From positions 382,602,706 to 382,666,705 of the forward strand of contig NC_085137.1 of the NCBI RefSeq assembly GCF_035046485.1: a stretch of 64,000 bases of DNA. Direction: 5' to 3'. The DNA is from Aedes albopictus (lineage: Eukaryota > Arthropoda > Insecta > Diptera > Culicidae). Both the position numbers and the translations under genes were made by a program. The stretch's first letter is position 1. Every line of letters begins with the position of its first letter. Below are positions 12,420 through 22,769 of the stretch, piece by piece. A model generated the notes under the pieces. The model ran no database searches. It was not told where the DNA came from and saw only the letters and a program-made list of their open reading frames with translations.

Positions 12420-12931
12420 AGGCGAACGGGACGGTCGAGGAAAAATCCGTCATTGCTCTGTTGCTACTAAGATGGTAATCTCAGATTCTATATATATATA
12501 TATATATATATAAATGCAGTGGCATACGTGGGACCGCGCATAACTTGCGAACGGAAGGTTCGATTTGGGTCGTCTAAGTTTTGTTCTGTTAGTCTTCACC
12601 CAAGGAAGGTTTATAAAGCAAAAAAAAAACCTGGAGAAATGGCGATTTTTGAAAATCGGGTTTTCATACATTTTGAACGGGGACTTGGGCTTGGCTGGGG
12701 ACTTGAAACGTCGAAAAACGCAGTAGGCAAGACAAAGTTTGCCGGGGACAGCTAGTTTCATATAATGGAACAAAAATCTATCATTGTGTATGCTCACATG
12801 CAATGCATATGCTGATTGTTTTTCAGCCTCATCTGAGCGATAGAAATCGAGATTACCATCTTCAAAATCGCGAGGCAAATTGTTAGAAAGAGAGGGCAGA
12901 TAGGAAAAATCACACGGCGTCTCGTTTCACC
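12420..12931. mobile_element. TTAA-flanked MITE with a second repeat inside
   Basis: TTAA flanks both ends (12416-12419, 12932-12935). The ends are imperfect inverted repeats, and an internal inverted pair AAGATGGTAATCT / AGATTACCATCTT lies at about 12468 and 12852. Between them is a unit of about 240 bp (12520-12760) ending GGGGACAGCTAGT, preceded by a TA microsatellite; it looks like a separate insertion. The TTAA duplication is typical of piggyBac-type elements. Confidence 0.65.
12489..12512. repeat. (TA)n microsatellite
   Basis: Uninterrupted TA dinucleotides, about 12 units. Confidence 0.95.
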
Positions 12932-13011
12932 TTAACTCGCGCGCAGAGAAAACCCCACTGCGAACTTTTGCCCCGTGCGAACTTTTGCCCCGCATTACTC
13001 TAGGTCAGCTC

Positions 13012-13200
13012 CAGAGGCACGTTCTCCTCCATTTGGGAAATTTGTGCCATCGCCATGAACACGACCCTATTCATCATTTACCCGAGGGAGAAGGGAAGGA
13101 AAAAAGGATGGGACAGGGGAAAGGACAGTAAGGGAATAGGATCGTCATACACGCAAAAGCGTACCACAATGGGTTCAAACAACGCCCTGAAAAGAGCTCA
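13012..13200 (+). repeat. Dispersed repeat (CTCCAGAGGCACGTTCTCC family)
   Basis: The same sequence is found inverted at 33415-33601, and its first 47 bases occur again at 14701-14747 inside the LOA remnant. All copies share the segment reading GGCACGTTCTCCTCCATTT. Family type unknown. Confidence 0.75.
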
Positions 13201-13302
13201 GTGATAGCGCATAGCGTAGAGAGCCTATAGCTCTTTACCACAGCGGGCCAAGAACAACAGAACGTCCTGAAAATTCAGGTTTCTGATGTCAGTTTCACTT
13301 AA

Positions 13303-13411
13303 CCCTAAAAGACCGTGGCCTTAGTTTCGTCACCTCGCTGAGTGTGTTCCATCAAAGACGAGCTCTGAAAGGCACCTGGGATCCAATGGACCCCAGGTAT
13401 CCCTTTTAGGG
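13303..13411. mobile_element. Small TTAA-flanked MITE (CCCTAAAAG ends)
   Basis: A 109-bp segment with inverted ends CCCTAAAAG and TTAA on each side (13299-13302, 13412-13415). The centre holds a further palindromic piece around ACCTGGGATCC / GGACCCCAGGT. Belongs with the other short TTAA/CCC elements at 59606-59720 and 61470-61568. Confidence 0.8.
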
Positions 13412-13610
13412 TTAATAAGTGTTTACCGAGTATTCGGAAACACAGCTGCGCAAAAAATGGAGTTACATATAAAATGATACGAAGTTCCATAATCGGATAA
13501 ACATCTATCACATGCAAATGAATCAGCTTGCAGAATATTCGCCATGTGAAAGCTGAATCGGCAGTGGCCAGTCACATTGGCGTAAATATGGGGTGGCCAG
13601 GAGGGGCCTG

Positions 13611-13623
13611 CCCCCCCCCCCCC
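13611..13623. repeat. Poly-C run
   Basis: Thirteen consecutive C. Confidence 0.9.
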
Positions 13624-14808
13624 ATAAAAATTCTGCTTTGACATATTTGTTAGATTTTTCGCCACCATTAGAGATGGCTCAGTACAATACAATTTTGTTT
13701 GACAACATGACTCCAAACTATTCCAGTATTGTTTGTGCTGAGTGGCAGCCCAGGTGTCAATCTGAAGCTTTACTTAACACTTGGATACCGGAATAGCTGG
13801 CTCAGGGCCAATGAATTCATGTGATGCTCTAGTGCGAGCTAACTCATCAGCCAATTCATTTCCAGCGATGGAAGAATGGCCAGGTACCCATACAAGGTGA
13901 ACAGCGTTTGCTGAATTCAGCTCCTCGATTTGAGTTCGACAAGCGATAACTATCTTCGACCTGGAGTTGGCCGACGCAAGTGCTTTAATAGCAGCCTGGT
14001 TATTTATCTGAACAGAAGTATATTACTTTACCCATTACGTGCCGCTGAAGTGCTGATTGCACTCCGCACATAAGAGCAAAGATTTCGTCCTGAAAAAAAC
14101 GGTGCAGTGTCAACCAAGTGAGTAAGACTGATACAGCCTCAGCTCACGAGAATAAACATCAGCGCCTGCTCAACCTTCGAGAAAAGAGCCATCAGTATAA
14201 CACTATGCCGTCTGAAATACTTCTCTCCAGATATCCAGATGTCCACTCTTCCCGGGAAGGGAATTGCGTGGAAAATTTCCTATATGGAAAATTACAAGCA
14301 ATTGTAAGATCACTTGGAGCAAGGACAATATTGTACCAATTCATTAAAAGTGGAAACAATGAGGTGTGTGTGTTGAACTGCAGGTTCACAGGAGTTTCCT
14401 CTAGTAAACCGAGTACCCGAGTAGGGGTGGGTAAGTGCAAGAAAGTGCTTCTTGTTTGAGATGAATGTGTAGTGGAGCAACATCAAAGAGAACTTCGAGC
14501 GCTGCCGTAGGAGTTGAAGAGAACGCTCCAGACATCGCCATTAAGCACATTTTTTGGAGATGGCCTAATTTTGATTTGACCGGTCTCACTTCGCCCTTTT
14601 GCCACCACACAAGACATCCATAGACCAATATTGGACGAACAACAGTTAGACCTCAAGTTGTACCAAAGATTCGCCGGCATTGCCCGAAGGCCATCAGTAG
14701 GTCGGCTCCAGAGGCACGTTCTCCTCCATTTGGGAAATTTGTGCCATTAAGGCCATACAAGCTTTCTTGATTCTGAACTCAATATGAGGTGTCCAGGAAA
14801 GCTTGGTA

Positions 14809-16012
14809 CCGTAATCCGGGGTCAAATTGATCACTTTTAAACAACTTTTGCGGATAACTTCAGTGGCAATTCAAATATTGCCAAAAGAATTTTTGTAAAA
14901 CCAGTACTCAGTGGATCTTCATGGAACCATGAGACAGATTTTTGTTCAACAAATTTAAACTTTAAGTTAAATAACTTCAAATATCAAAAAATTGGAAATG
15001 CCACTTTGGGGAGAAATTGATCAGTATACAATTAATAGGGACAATGGAAATTCGCGATTTCGCGGAAGCCGCGAAATCCGCGAAATTGGGCTTTGGCCGC
15101 GAAATTCCAGAAATCCCGCGAAATGCTGCGAAATTTGACAAAACTGTAAAAATACCTTACATATTCCCATAAATTTCAAATTTTTAGTCAAGAATTGACA
15201 GATAATTTTCGACAGTTTGAGATTATTTACGATTCCGTATCTGCATAATAAAAATTCAGTATGCTTCTTTCTTGAAAAATCATAAAACTTGTTACTTTTT
15301 TAAATGAATTATTCATTTGACATGCAAAATTGATTTTTTTTTTCAAAAAAATGGTCAAAAACATAGGACCGCGACATTGCCGCGAAATTCACAATAGTAG
15401 CCCGCGAAATTTAAGAAATTTTACCGCGAATTTCCATTGTCCCTAACAATTAAGCATCGTTTGAAAAGGAAAATTTCCTTCACCGCTTAATTTTGCTCTT
15501 CCTAAACCGAATAACGCGTTTAAAATCTTACAACTAGTGAATTTAATACCTTAAATGCAAAATTAAATTTTGAAATTTCCCCTTAAACGCCTAAAGGTAG
15601 GCAATTTCATTTGAAATAAGTGATTTCTGTCACAATAAATGACTATTTCATCATAAAATAAACTATTTTTTTTTAACTATTTCATGTTGTGATTAGCTAG
15701 ATAACTTCCCAACCAAGGCTCCACAGAAATGTTAAAACAGAGAATTTACGGGAAGGCCTATTAGCAATCGATTGTTTAGAAGCAATGATTTCAGCTAAAT
15801 GAGAAAAGCATTGCAAATTCTTAGAAAAATAAGGCAAAACTAACTTTTTTCTAAGAAAATAAAAGTCTACACTCATCTCTAGACATCTACGAACCAGATG
15901 ACGTAAAAAGTTTATGATCATTATGACGCTTAAGAGTTCCTAGTATGGAATTACAATGTAGTACCCGAATGATCAATTTCACCCCGCTGATCAATTTGAC
16001 CCCGGTTTACGG
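14809..16012. mobile_element. TA-flanked MITE, CCGTAAAYCGGGG family, copy 2
   Basis: Ends CCGTAATCCGGGG and CCCCGGTTTACGG with TA at 14807-14808 and 16013-16014. It interrupts the LOA remnant; joining the flanks gives text matching the uninterrupted LOA copy at 4375-4400. It is longer than copy 1 because of the hAT-type MITE at 15036-15445. Confidence 0.9.
15036..15445. mobile_element. hAT-type MITE rich in CGCGAAAT
   Basis: Inverted ends TAGGGACAATGGAAATTCGC and an 8-bp duplication ACAATTAA (15028-15035, 15446-15453). The interior near both ends has clustered CCGCGAAAT motifs. The TA MITE at 11490-12253 has the corresponding site uninterrupted (near 12030, opposite orientation). Confidence 0.9.
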
Positions 16013-16339
16013 TATCAAGAATGACGTACTTTGCCTGTTCAGTCACATTGATTTCAGCATCAAAGAGACGCAAAGGTCGAACATTATTACGGTTTCGCTT
16101 TTCCGTGAAAAGAACAATAGATGTTTTACTCGGATTTACCGAAAGGCCATATTGGCGACACCAACCCTCAACTACTTTAAAAGCTTTTTGCATAAGGTCG
16201 AAAAGGGTGCTGATGCACATACCGACTAACAACTTTATGTAGTCTTCGGCAAAACCATAAGTAGAAAAACCGCTATTTTTGGTTTGCCTCAATAGCGTAT
16301 CCAATACGAGATTCCACAAAACTGCGGAATGAGCCAAAT

Positions 16340-16460
16340 GGGTGAACTATCCAGTTCGTTCGAATTTCGACGGGGACTGCGACAGGGTGATGGAGTTCCT
16401 GCTATTCAACATCGCCTTGGAAGGTGTAATGCGACGAGCCAGCCAAAGTACGATTCTCAC
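16340..16460 (+). pseudogene. RTE reverse transcriptase scrap
   Basis: About 120 bp reading as frames around FNIALEGVMRRA, closely similar to 63670-63790 in the RTE copy at the right edge. It abuts the LOA remnant directly. Confidence 0.6.
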
Positions 16461-16811
16461 AAGACACGATAGACGAGGATACCTTCGAGGTAGTTGTGGA
16501 ATTTGGGTGGAATTCGTCTGCCTCGTATCCTAACTGACGATTGATAACATAGTTAATCGTGAAATACAAAGGCCTGAAATAGAAGTCGTGGCCACTATGG
16601 GCTCCAGAAGTAACTGCTATCAAAATAGATTCACTGTCACACTAGATGTACCATGAAGGACGACTCCAGAGGCAACTCATAAATTCTTTGTTTATCATAA
16701 TTAACCACCAACTTATGTAATCAGCCTCAGCCTAAACCGTACTACCATGTGATATCAAATAAAGAAATGATTGTGTTATTCATTAACGATAATATGACGA
16801 TCACAGAAGTG
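16461..16811. other. Unassigned DNA
   Basis: Nothing recognised between the RTE scrap and the large foldback element. Confidence 0.4.
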
Positions 16812-16935
16812 CAGGGGGTGGCCAAATTGTTTGGGATAGGCAACTTTTTTTCTCTCTCAGAAAAGTTCAACATGGTGTAACTTTTCATAGAGTGCATCGA
16901 ATATTCTCAAATTTTGACTGTTTATTAACCTATTA

Positions 16936-17856
16936 CAGGGGATAGACAAAATGATCGGGACAGGCAAAATGTTGCCTTCTCAAAAAATATTCAAATAGCT
17001 GTAACTTTTCGAAAAGTGCATCAAATATTCTCAAATTTTTACTGGAAGTGGATCAACTAATTGTGTATCAGTGAACAAAATTTGAATAAGATAGGGCTAT
17101 TCTGCACGAAGTTATAAAGATTCTAAAAAAAGGTATATTTATCCGATAGCCAACTTTGAGCTGTTATATCTCCGGATTCAATGAACCGAATGCAATGAAA
17201 TTTTGACCATTTACGACTTATATAATGAGCTCTGAAAAACGTTTGACTCAACTTGAAATTATTCACAAGAGAAAAAGTTACTGCGATTTCATTTATTTTA
17301 TGATTTTTTAGTAAATTGGTCCATTTTTAATATGCATCCCATTACTTTTACAATGAATTGCCGGCTATGTTGTTACCTTCTTTCAAAACATAATTATATT
17401 CAAGACAATTAGAGGGAATATATATGAACTATAATTAGCATCTTGAATTTTGAAACGATGTTGAAATTTAAGAAAATTTGGTGATTTATTAGAAAAATAA
17501 TCTAATCGTTATAATTTTCTTCCGTGTTAAGAATTTCAAGTTAAGTCAAAAGTTTTTCAAAGCTCATTATATAAGTCGTATATACTCAAAATTTCATTGC
17601 ATTCAGTTAATTGAATCCGGAGATATAACAGCTCAAAGTTGGCTATCGGATAAAAATACCTTTTTCTAGAATCTTTATAACTTCGTGCAGAATAGCCCGA
17701 TCTTTTCCAAATTTTGTCCACTGATACACAACTAGTTGATCCACTTTCAGTAAAAATTTGAGAATATTTGATGCACTTTTCGAAAAGTTACAGCTATTTG
17801 AATATTTTTTGAGAAGGGAAATTTTTGCCTGTCCCGATCATTTTGTCTATCCCCTG
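16936..17856. mobile_element. Inner foldback element, same end family
   Basis: A 921-bp palindromic element with arms of roughly 390 bp, ends CAGGGGATAGACAAAATG, flanked by TA (16934-16935, 17857-17858). It is inserted in the left arm of the larger foldback; the right arm shows the uninterrupted site with one mismatch. Arms are very similar to each other, so it is younger than its host. Confidence 0.92.
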
Positions 17857-18065
17857 TATATGTGCATTAGTGATACAAATTTGAGCTCGATTGGTTAATC
17901 TTTCGCGAAGTTATAATTGATCTAGTAAAACACTATTTTTAAGACTATCAATTTTTAAACTGTCATATCTCGGAGACCAGTGAATCGAATTGAATGAAAT
18001 TTTGAGCGATTATCAACAATATAACAGTGCTTGAAAATTTATCAGAACATTACTTACCTTACCGG

Positions 18066-19649
18066 TCAGGCTAAGGCCGGGGTGGCCTCTGCTGTACATA
18101 GTAGCCGCCTCCATTCCACTCGGTCCATGGCTGTTTGTCTCCAGTTCCGCACTCTGCGTAGGGTCCGCAGATCGTCCTCTACTTGGTCGACCCACCTAGC
18201 TCGCTGCGCTCCACGTCTTCTTGTACCGGTCGGATGACTCTCGAGAACCATTTTAGTCGGGTTGCTATCCGACATCCTGATGACGTGACCCGCCCACCGT
18301 AGCCTCCCGATTTTCGCGGTATGGACGATGGTTGGTTCTCCCAGCAGCTGATACAGCTCGTGGTTCATTCGCCTTCTCCAAGTCCCGTCTTCCATCTGCA
18401 CTCCGCCGTAGATGGTACGCAACACCTTCCGTTCGAAAACTCCAAGGGCGCGTTGGTCCTCTGCACGTAGGGTCCATGTTTCGTGCCCATAGAGGACGAC
18501 CGGTCTAATCAACGTTTTGTAGATGGTTAACTTCGTGTTACGGCGAACTTTATTCGATCGTAGAGTTCTGCGGAGTCCAAAGTAGGCACGATTTCCTGCC
18601 ACAATGCGCCTCTGAATTTCTCTGCTGGTGTCGTTGTCGTCGGTCACCAGTGAGCCCAAGTACACGAATTCTTCAACCGCCTCGATTTCATCACCGTCGA
18701 TATGAATTCGGGGTGGCGGGCGCGGTGATTCCTCCCTGGAGCCCTTTGCCATCATGTACTTTGTCTTCGACACATTAATGACTAATCCGATTCGCCTGGC
18801 TTCACTCTTTAGTCGGATGTACGTTTCCGCCATCGTCTCAAATTTACGAGCAATAATATCAATATCATCGGCGAAACCAAGCAGCTGAACGGACTTCGTG
18901 AAAATCGTCCCACTCGTGTTTATCCCCGCTCTTCTTATTACACCCTCCAAAGCAATGTTGAACAGCAAGCACGAAAGACCATCACCTTGCCGTAACCCTC
19001 TGCGAGATTCGAAGGGACTCGAGAGTGTCCCTGATACTCGAACTACGCACATCACTCGATCCATCGTCGCCTTGATCAACCGTATCAGTTTATCCGGGAA
19101 TCCGTATTCGTGCATAATCTGCCATAGCTGTTCTCGATCGATTGTATCATACGCCGATTTGAAATCGATGAACAAGTGATGTGTGGGCACGTTGTATTCG
19201 CGGCATTTCTGCAACACCTGGCGGATGGCGAACATCTGGTCCGTTGTAGCGCGTTCACCCATGAATCCAGCCTGATATTGCCCCACGAACTCTCTTGCAA
19301 TCGGTGATAGACGGCGGCATAAAATTTGAGAGAGTATCTTGTAGGCAGCGCTCAGTAGTGTGATCGCGCGGTAGTTCCCGCAATCCAACTTGTCGCCCTT
19401 TTTGTAGATGGGACACACGATACCTTCCATCCATTCCTCCGGTAATACTTCCTCCTCCCAAATCTTGGTAATGACCCAGTGTAGTGCTCTCACCAGTGCT
19501 TCTCCACCGTATTTTAGAAGCTCGCCTGGTAGTTGATCTGCTCCAGTGGCTTTGTTGTTTTTCAACCGGCCAACCTCCTCCTCAATCTCTTGAAGGTCAG
19601 GGGCCGGAAGTCTTTCGTCCTGTGCACATACTCCTAGATCTGTTACCAC
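18066..19649 (-). CDS. RTE reverse transcriptase domain (ORF2, C-terminal part)
   Basis: A 527-codon open frame with the RT blocks in order: NNKATGADQLPGELLK, NYRAITLLSAAYKILSQIL, YQAGFMGERATTDQ, HLFIDFKSAYDTID, GLRQGDGLSCLLFNIALEG, the catalytic FADD in LLGFADDIDII, then VINVSKTKYMMAKG, YLGSLVTDDND and a C-terminal region with RLRWAGHVIRM and RARWVDQVEDDLRTL. It would copy the element RNA at the nicked target. The annotated start is only where the frame reopens downstream of the Harbinger-type MITE; the natural protein continued from the endonuclease frame at 20543-21862. Confidence 0.93.
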   Translation of the reverse strand: MVTDLGVCAQDERLPAPDLQEIEEEVGRLKNNKATGADQLPGELLKYGGEALVRALHWVITKIWEEEVLPEEWMEGIVCPIYKKGDKLDCGNYRAITLLSAAYKILSQILCRRLSPIAREFVGQYQAGFMGERATTDQMFAIRQVLQKCREYNVPTHHLFIDFKSAYDTIDREQLWQIMHEYGFPDKLIRLIKATMDRVMCVVRVSGTLSSPFESRRGLRQGDGLSCLLFNIALEGVIRRAGINTSGTIFTKSVQLLGFADDIDIIARKFETMAETYIRLKSEARRIGLVINVSKTKYMMAKGSREESPRPPPRIHIDGDEIEAVEEFVYLGSLVTDDNDTSREIQRRIVAGNRAYFGLRRTLRSNKVRRNTKLTIYKTLIRPVVLYGHETWTLRAEDQRALGVFERKVLRTIYGGVQMEDGTWRRRMNHELYQLLGEPTIVHTAKIGRLRWAGHVIRMSDSNPTKMVLESHPTGTRRRGAQRARWVDQVEDDLRTLRRVRNWRQTAMDRVEWRRLLCTAEATPALA

Positions 19650-19695
19650 GCCACCTTCGGTACTTGCAACGTCGCCATTGAGGTGCTCATCGTAA

Positions 19696-19856
19696 GGGGC
19701 TGTCCATAAACCACGTGGTCATCAAGGGGGGGGGGGGGGGTTCGGCCAATGACCATTTTGTATGGACAAATAAAAAATAGTGTATGGACTAATGACCACG
19801 CGGGGGGGGGGTTGAAAAGTCCCAAAAAAATGACCACGTGGTTTATGGACAGCCCC
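19696..19856. mobile_element. PIF/Harbinger-type MITE
   Basis: 161 bp with near-perfect inverted ends GGGGCTGTCCATAAACCACG and a TAA duplication (19693-19695, 19857-19859). Two G-runs flank the centre. A 3-bp TWA duplication is the hallmark of PIF/Harbinger elements. Confidence 0.9.
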
Positions 19857-20052
19857 TAATGCTGCCGCCACCTCTCGACCACCTCACGCTCGCTCGTGAG
19901 AATATTCCCGTGATTATCTCGGCACATGTCGGCTTGTGGCACAAAGCCTCTGCGCGAGCGGTTCCATCGCTTCGCGATCTCGTTCTTCCTGCTGGCGCTT
20001 CTTCATCCGGAAGACTGAGTTCTGCCTGTTCCGCGCCTGTTTGTAACGTGCC

Positions 20053-20601
20053 CAGGGATGAGAAATGTACTGGAAAAAACGGTTACCGGCTGTACATTTG
20101 ACATTTTTCCACACGAACATCACAGGCCCAGCCAAACTCAAACTGTTCGAAAAATAAATGTCATAACATTTTTTTTCCTGCAGCCATCTTCCTCGAAACG
20201 GTTTCCAAGTGCGAGAGCGCCAGTACTCGAGCACAACGACAACAGAAATTTCTGTCTCTCCCATTTTCGCATTTTTCTGCGTTTCAAACCGCTTCTAGAC
20301 AAACTTCTTTACATGCATCGCAAAGCTAGGAGTGTGCTCTAGCTGTTTGTGCAAATCGAATTAAGTTATTTATTAAAACAAGTGAGTTATTAGCAGTTGA
20401 AAATATTTGACATTTTTCGCAATCACCCGCCTCAGCATGACTGCTCATAAAAATTTTCGTGGGGAAGCGAAAACCGTCAAGCGTCTGCTCGACTGCCGTC
20501 GGCGCGACATCTGATGGTATTGGTGCTGCCGTTGTTTTGTTTTTATTTTACTGCCAGTATCGATGAACGGTAAACAGAAAAAAGTCTCATTTCCATGCCT
20601 G
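20053..20601. mobile_element. hAT-type MITE inside the RTE
   Basis: 549 bp with imperfect inverted ends CAGGGATGAGAAATG / CATTTCCATGCCTG and an 8-bp duplication AACGTGCC (20045-20052, 20602-20609). It separates the endonuclease half from the linker coding for RNRQNSVFRMKKRQQEER. Confidence 0.9.
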
Positions 20602-21862
20602 AACGTGCCTCATTCGCTCTCGTACGGTGTTGCAGCATTCTCGCCCATGCTGCATTCTTCTCGTTTTTCAACTGTTCACATTCGCCGTCGTACCAGTCGT
20701 TTCTGTGATTCGGAGTCGCGAAACCTAGTGCTGTAGCCGAGGTACTACCTATGGCGGATCGGATGTCCCTCCAGCCATCTTCAAGTGTAGTTGCGCCAAG
20801 CTGCTCTTCCGTTGGTAGGGCCACTGCTAACTGCTGCGCGTAGTCTTGAGCCACTTCTACGTTACGAAGTTGCTCGATGTTGAGCCGCGGCGTTCGACTT
20901 CGACGCGTGGTGATAACTGTCGAAAGTTTTGAGCGCATGCATACAGCGACTAAGTAGTGATCCGAATCTATATTCGCACTGCGGTATGTGCGGACGTTGG
21001 TTATATCTGAGAAGAATTTACCGTCGATTAGAACGTGGTCGATTTGGTTTTCTGTTTGATGGTCGGGTGATCTCCAGGTGGCTTTGTGGATATCTTTGCG
21101 GGGGAAGAAGGTGCTTCGGACTACCATCCCACGGGAGGCTGCAAAGTTTACGCATCGCTGGCCGTTATCATTCGATACGGCGTGCAGGCTGTTTCGCCCG
21201 ATTACCGGTCTGTACATTTCCTCCCTTCCTACCTGCGCGTTCATGTCGCCGACAACGATTTTCACGTCACGCGGCGAGCAACCATCGTATGTTTGCTCTA
21301 ACTGCGCGTAGAACGCTTCTTTCTCGTCATCGGGTCTCCCTTCGTGTGGGCAGTGGACGTTGATGATGCTGTAGTTGAAGAAACGGCCCTTAACTCTCAA
21401 CATGCACATCCTTGCGTTGATCGGCTGCCACCCGATCACACGTTGTCGCATCTTGCCTAGCACTATAAATCCTGTTCCCAGTTCATTGGTGGTGCCACAG
21501 CTTTGGTAGAAGGTAGCCGCTCGATGCCCGCTTTTCCACACTTTCTGTCCAGTCCAACAAAGTTCCTGCAACGCCACGATGTCGAAGTTGCGGGGATGTA
21601 GTTCGTCGTAGATTATCCTGTCACATCCTGCGAAACCTAGTGACTTGCAATTCCATGTTCCAAGTTTCCAATCGTAGTCCTTATTTCGTCGCGTGGGTCT
21701 TTGCCGATTGTATCGAGTCGTATTTTCTCCTATGTTATTCGCAATGGGGATTTTTACGGGTGGCTTATTGGGCCTACGCCAACACTCCTGTCTCGCCGGA
21801 GGGCCATCGTGCCAGTTCTGTTTAACGTCCCAACCAACACTGGGACGACCACGCTGATGGGG
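20543..21862 (-). CDS. RTE AP endonuclease domain (ORF2, N-terminal part)
   Basis: Open on the minus strand from the stop at 21863-21865. The domain starts near 21690 with LGTWNCKSL and contains IVALQELCWTG, GTGFIVLGK, INVHCPHEG, VVGDMNAQVG, TWRSPDHQTENQIDHVLID and SDHYLVAVCMRSK, the metal-binding and catalytic signatures of endonuclease-exonuclease-phosphatase proteins (E, D-x-N, S-D-H). It nicks target DNA to start integration. The RTE reading frame stops matching at the hAT MITE (20601); the last 20 codons or so are MITE sequence. No clear ATG is seen, and GTG at 21577 lies inside the domain. Confidence 0.9.
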   Translation of the reverse strand, partial: PHQRGRPSVGWDVKQNWHDGPPARQECWRRPNKPPVKIPIANNIGENTTRYNRQRPTRRNKDYDWKLGTWNCKSLGFAGCDRIIYDELHPRNFDIVALQELCWTGQKVWKSGHRAATFYQSCGTTNELGTGFIVLGKMRQRVIGWQPINARMCMLRVKGRFFNYSIINVHCPHEGRPDDEKEAFYAQLEQTYDGCSPRDVKIVVGDMNAQVGREEMYRPVIGRNSLHAVSNDNGQRCVNFAASRGMVVRSTFFPRKDIHKATWRSPDHQTENQIDHVLIDGKFFSDITNVRTYRSANIDSDHYLVAVCMRSKLSTVITTRRSRTPRLNIEQLRNVEVAQDYAQQLAVALPTEEQLGATTLEDGWRDIRSAIGSTSATALGFATPNHRNDWYDGECEQLKNEKNAAWARMLQHRTRANEARSGMEMRLFSVYRSSILAVK

Positions 21863-22769
21863 CTACCACCTTGGATCTAGCTGGGCGTGGTGCAGCGTTT
21901 CTTACTCAGCCGCTGGATGCCAGAACAGACGCTGTTTGAGCCGCACCTCCTTGGTGAACAGACACTCGGATCGTACCTCCTCAATCTAGCTGAAGTCAGA
22001 AGGACAACAGTGCCCAGGCTGCACTACCAGCTAAGCACACAACTCTTAGCTGGCGGTCTTTGTCATCGCTTGACCCGTGGAAGCATGAGGTAGGAACTTG
22101 TGAGGACCAGAGCAATATTGGACGCTCTCCTTATCGACTCACCGTTTTGCAGCCTGCAGAACATAGATACTTTTTAAACTTTGAAAAAAGTTTTGATGGT
22201 TTGACATTTTCACCTATTCAGAGGAAAATGAGTCAAATTTACTATACTGCACAAAAATTACTAAATGTGTTCTTCCTTTAATTCAAATAGGCTCTAATAT
22301 ATCTTTTTATAGATATCTTATGAACAGAAGTAGAAAATCTTTGGATATAAAAAAAAATTAATGACATTGATGTAAAAACAATGCATTTTTTCGAAAAAGA
22401 TCTAAAAAGTTTCAATCCATCATAACTTTTTTCAACGTTTAAAAAGTACCCATGTTTTAAATGATTTTCAAGCATTAATGTATTGTGGATAAAAGTTCAA
22501 AGTATCATTCAATTCGGTTCACTGGTCTCCGAGATATGACAGCTCAAAAATTAGTAGTCTAAAAATAGTGTTTTTCCAGAACAGTTATAACTTTGCGAAA
22601 GATTAACCAATCGAGCTCAAATTTGTACCAATGATGCACATATATTAGGTTGACAAACAGTCAAAATTTCAGAATATTTGATGCACTCTATGAAAAGTTA
22701 CACCATGTTGAACTTTTTCGTGAGAGAAAAAAAAGTTGCTTATCCCAAACATGTTGGCCATCCCCTGTA

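Larger units (their letters stand above)
10021..13002. mobile_element. Composite TIR element with GGGCAAAAGTTCGCAC ends
   Basis: The left end begins TAGAGTAATGC then RGGGCAAAAGTTCGCAC, and the same text is found inverted at 12974-13002. Partial copies of the end repeat also occur at about 11356 and 12958, so the right end is reduplicated. A TA MITE (11490-12253) and a TTAA element (12420-12931) are inserted inside. No transposase is recognised. Confidence 0.7.
13650..16337 (-). pseudogene. LOA-clade (Lian-like) LINE remnant with RNase H
   Basis: Minus-strand order from 16337 downward: RT palm with FSTYGFAEDY (the catalytic ADD decayed to AED), then WCRQYGLSVNPSKTSIVLFT, then (after a MITE at 14809-16012) the thumb/tether text VYGCLVWWQKGEV and MCLMAMSGAFSSTPTAALEV, then an RNase H region at about 13700-14100 with DKQAAIKAL, LVWVPGHSSIAGNELADELA and FIGPEPAIP. 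An RNase H after this RT type points to the LOA or I group. Multiple stops and frameshifts make it dead. A dispersed repeat fragment is inserted at 14701-14747. Confidence 0.8.
18051..22156 (-). mobile_element. RTE-clade (JAM-like) non-LTR retrotransposon, near full length
   Basis: Flanked by an 8-bp duplication CAGAACAT (18043-18050, 22157-22164). The 3' end on the minus strand is a GGTAAGGTAAG-type short repeat, typical of RTE tails. Endonuclease frame at 20543-21862, RT frame at 18066-19649. Without its two MITE insertions (19696-19856, 20053-20601) it is about 3.4 kb, a normal RTE length. The RT frame is intact, but the MITEs interrupt the linker, so this copy is inactive. Confidence 0.92.
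16812..22767. mobile_element. Large foldback element (CAGGGGATGGCC ends) hosting other elements
   Basis: The left arm starts at 16812 (CAGGGGGTGGCC) and the right arm ends at 22767 as its inverse; TA follows on the right and a decayed TG sits on the left. The left arm is broken twice: by a related foldback (16936-17856) and by an RTE (18051-22156). After removing both, left-arm text continues at about 22165 and mirrors the right arm for several hundred bases. Noncoding; the ends and TA fit a Tc1/mariner-type MITE. Confidence 0.85.
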
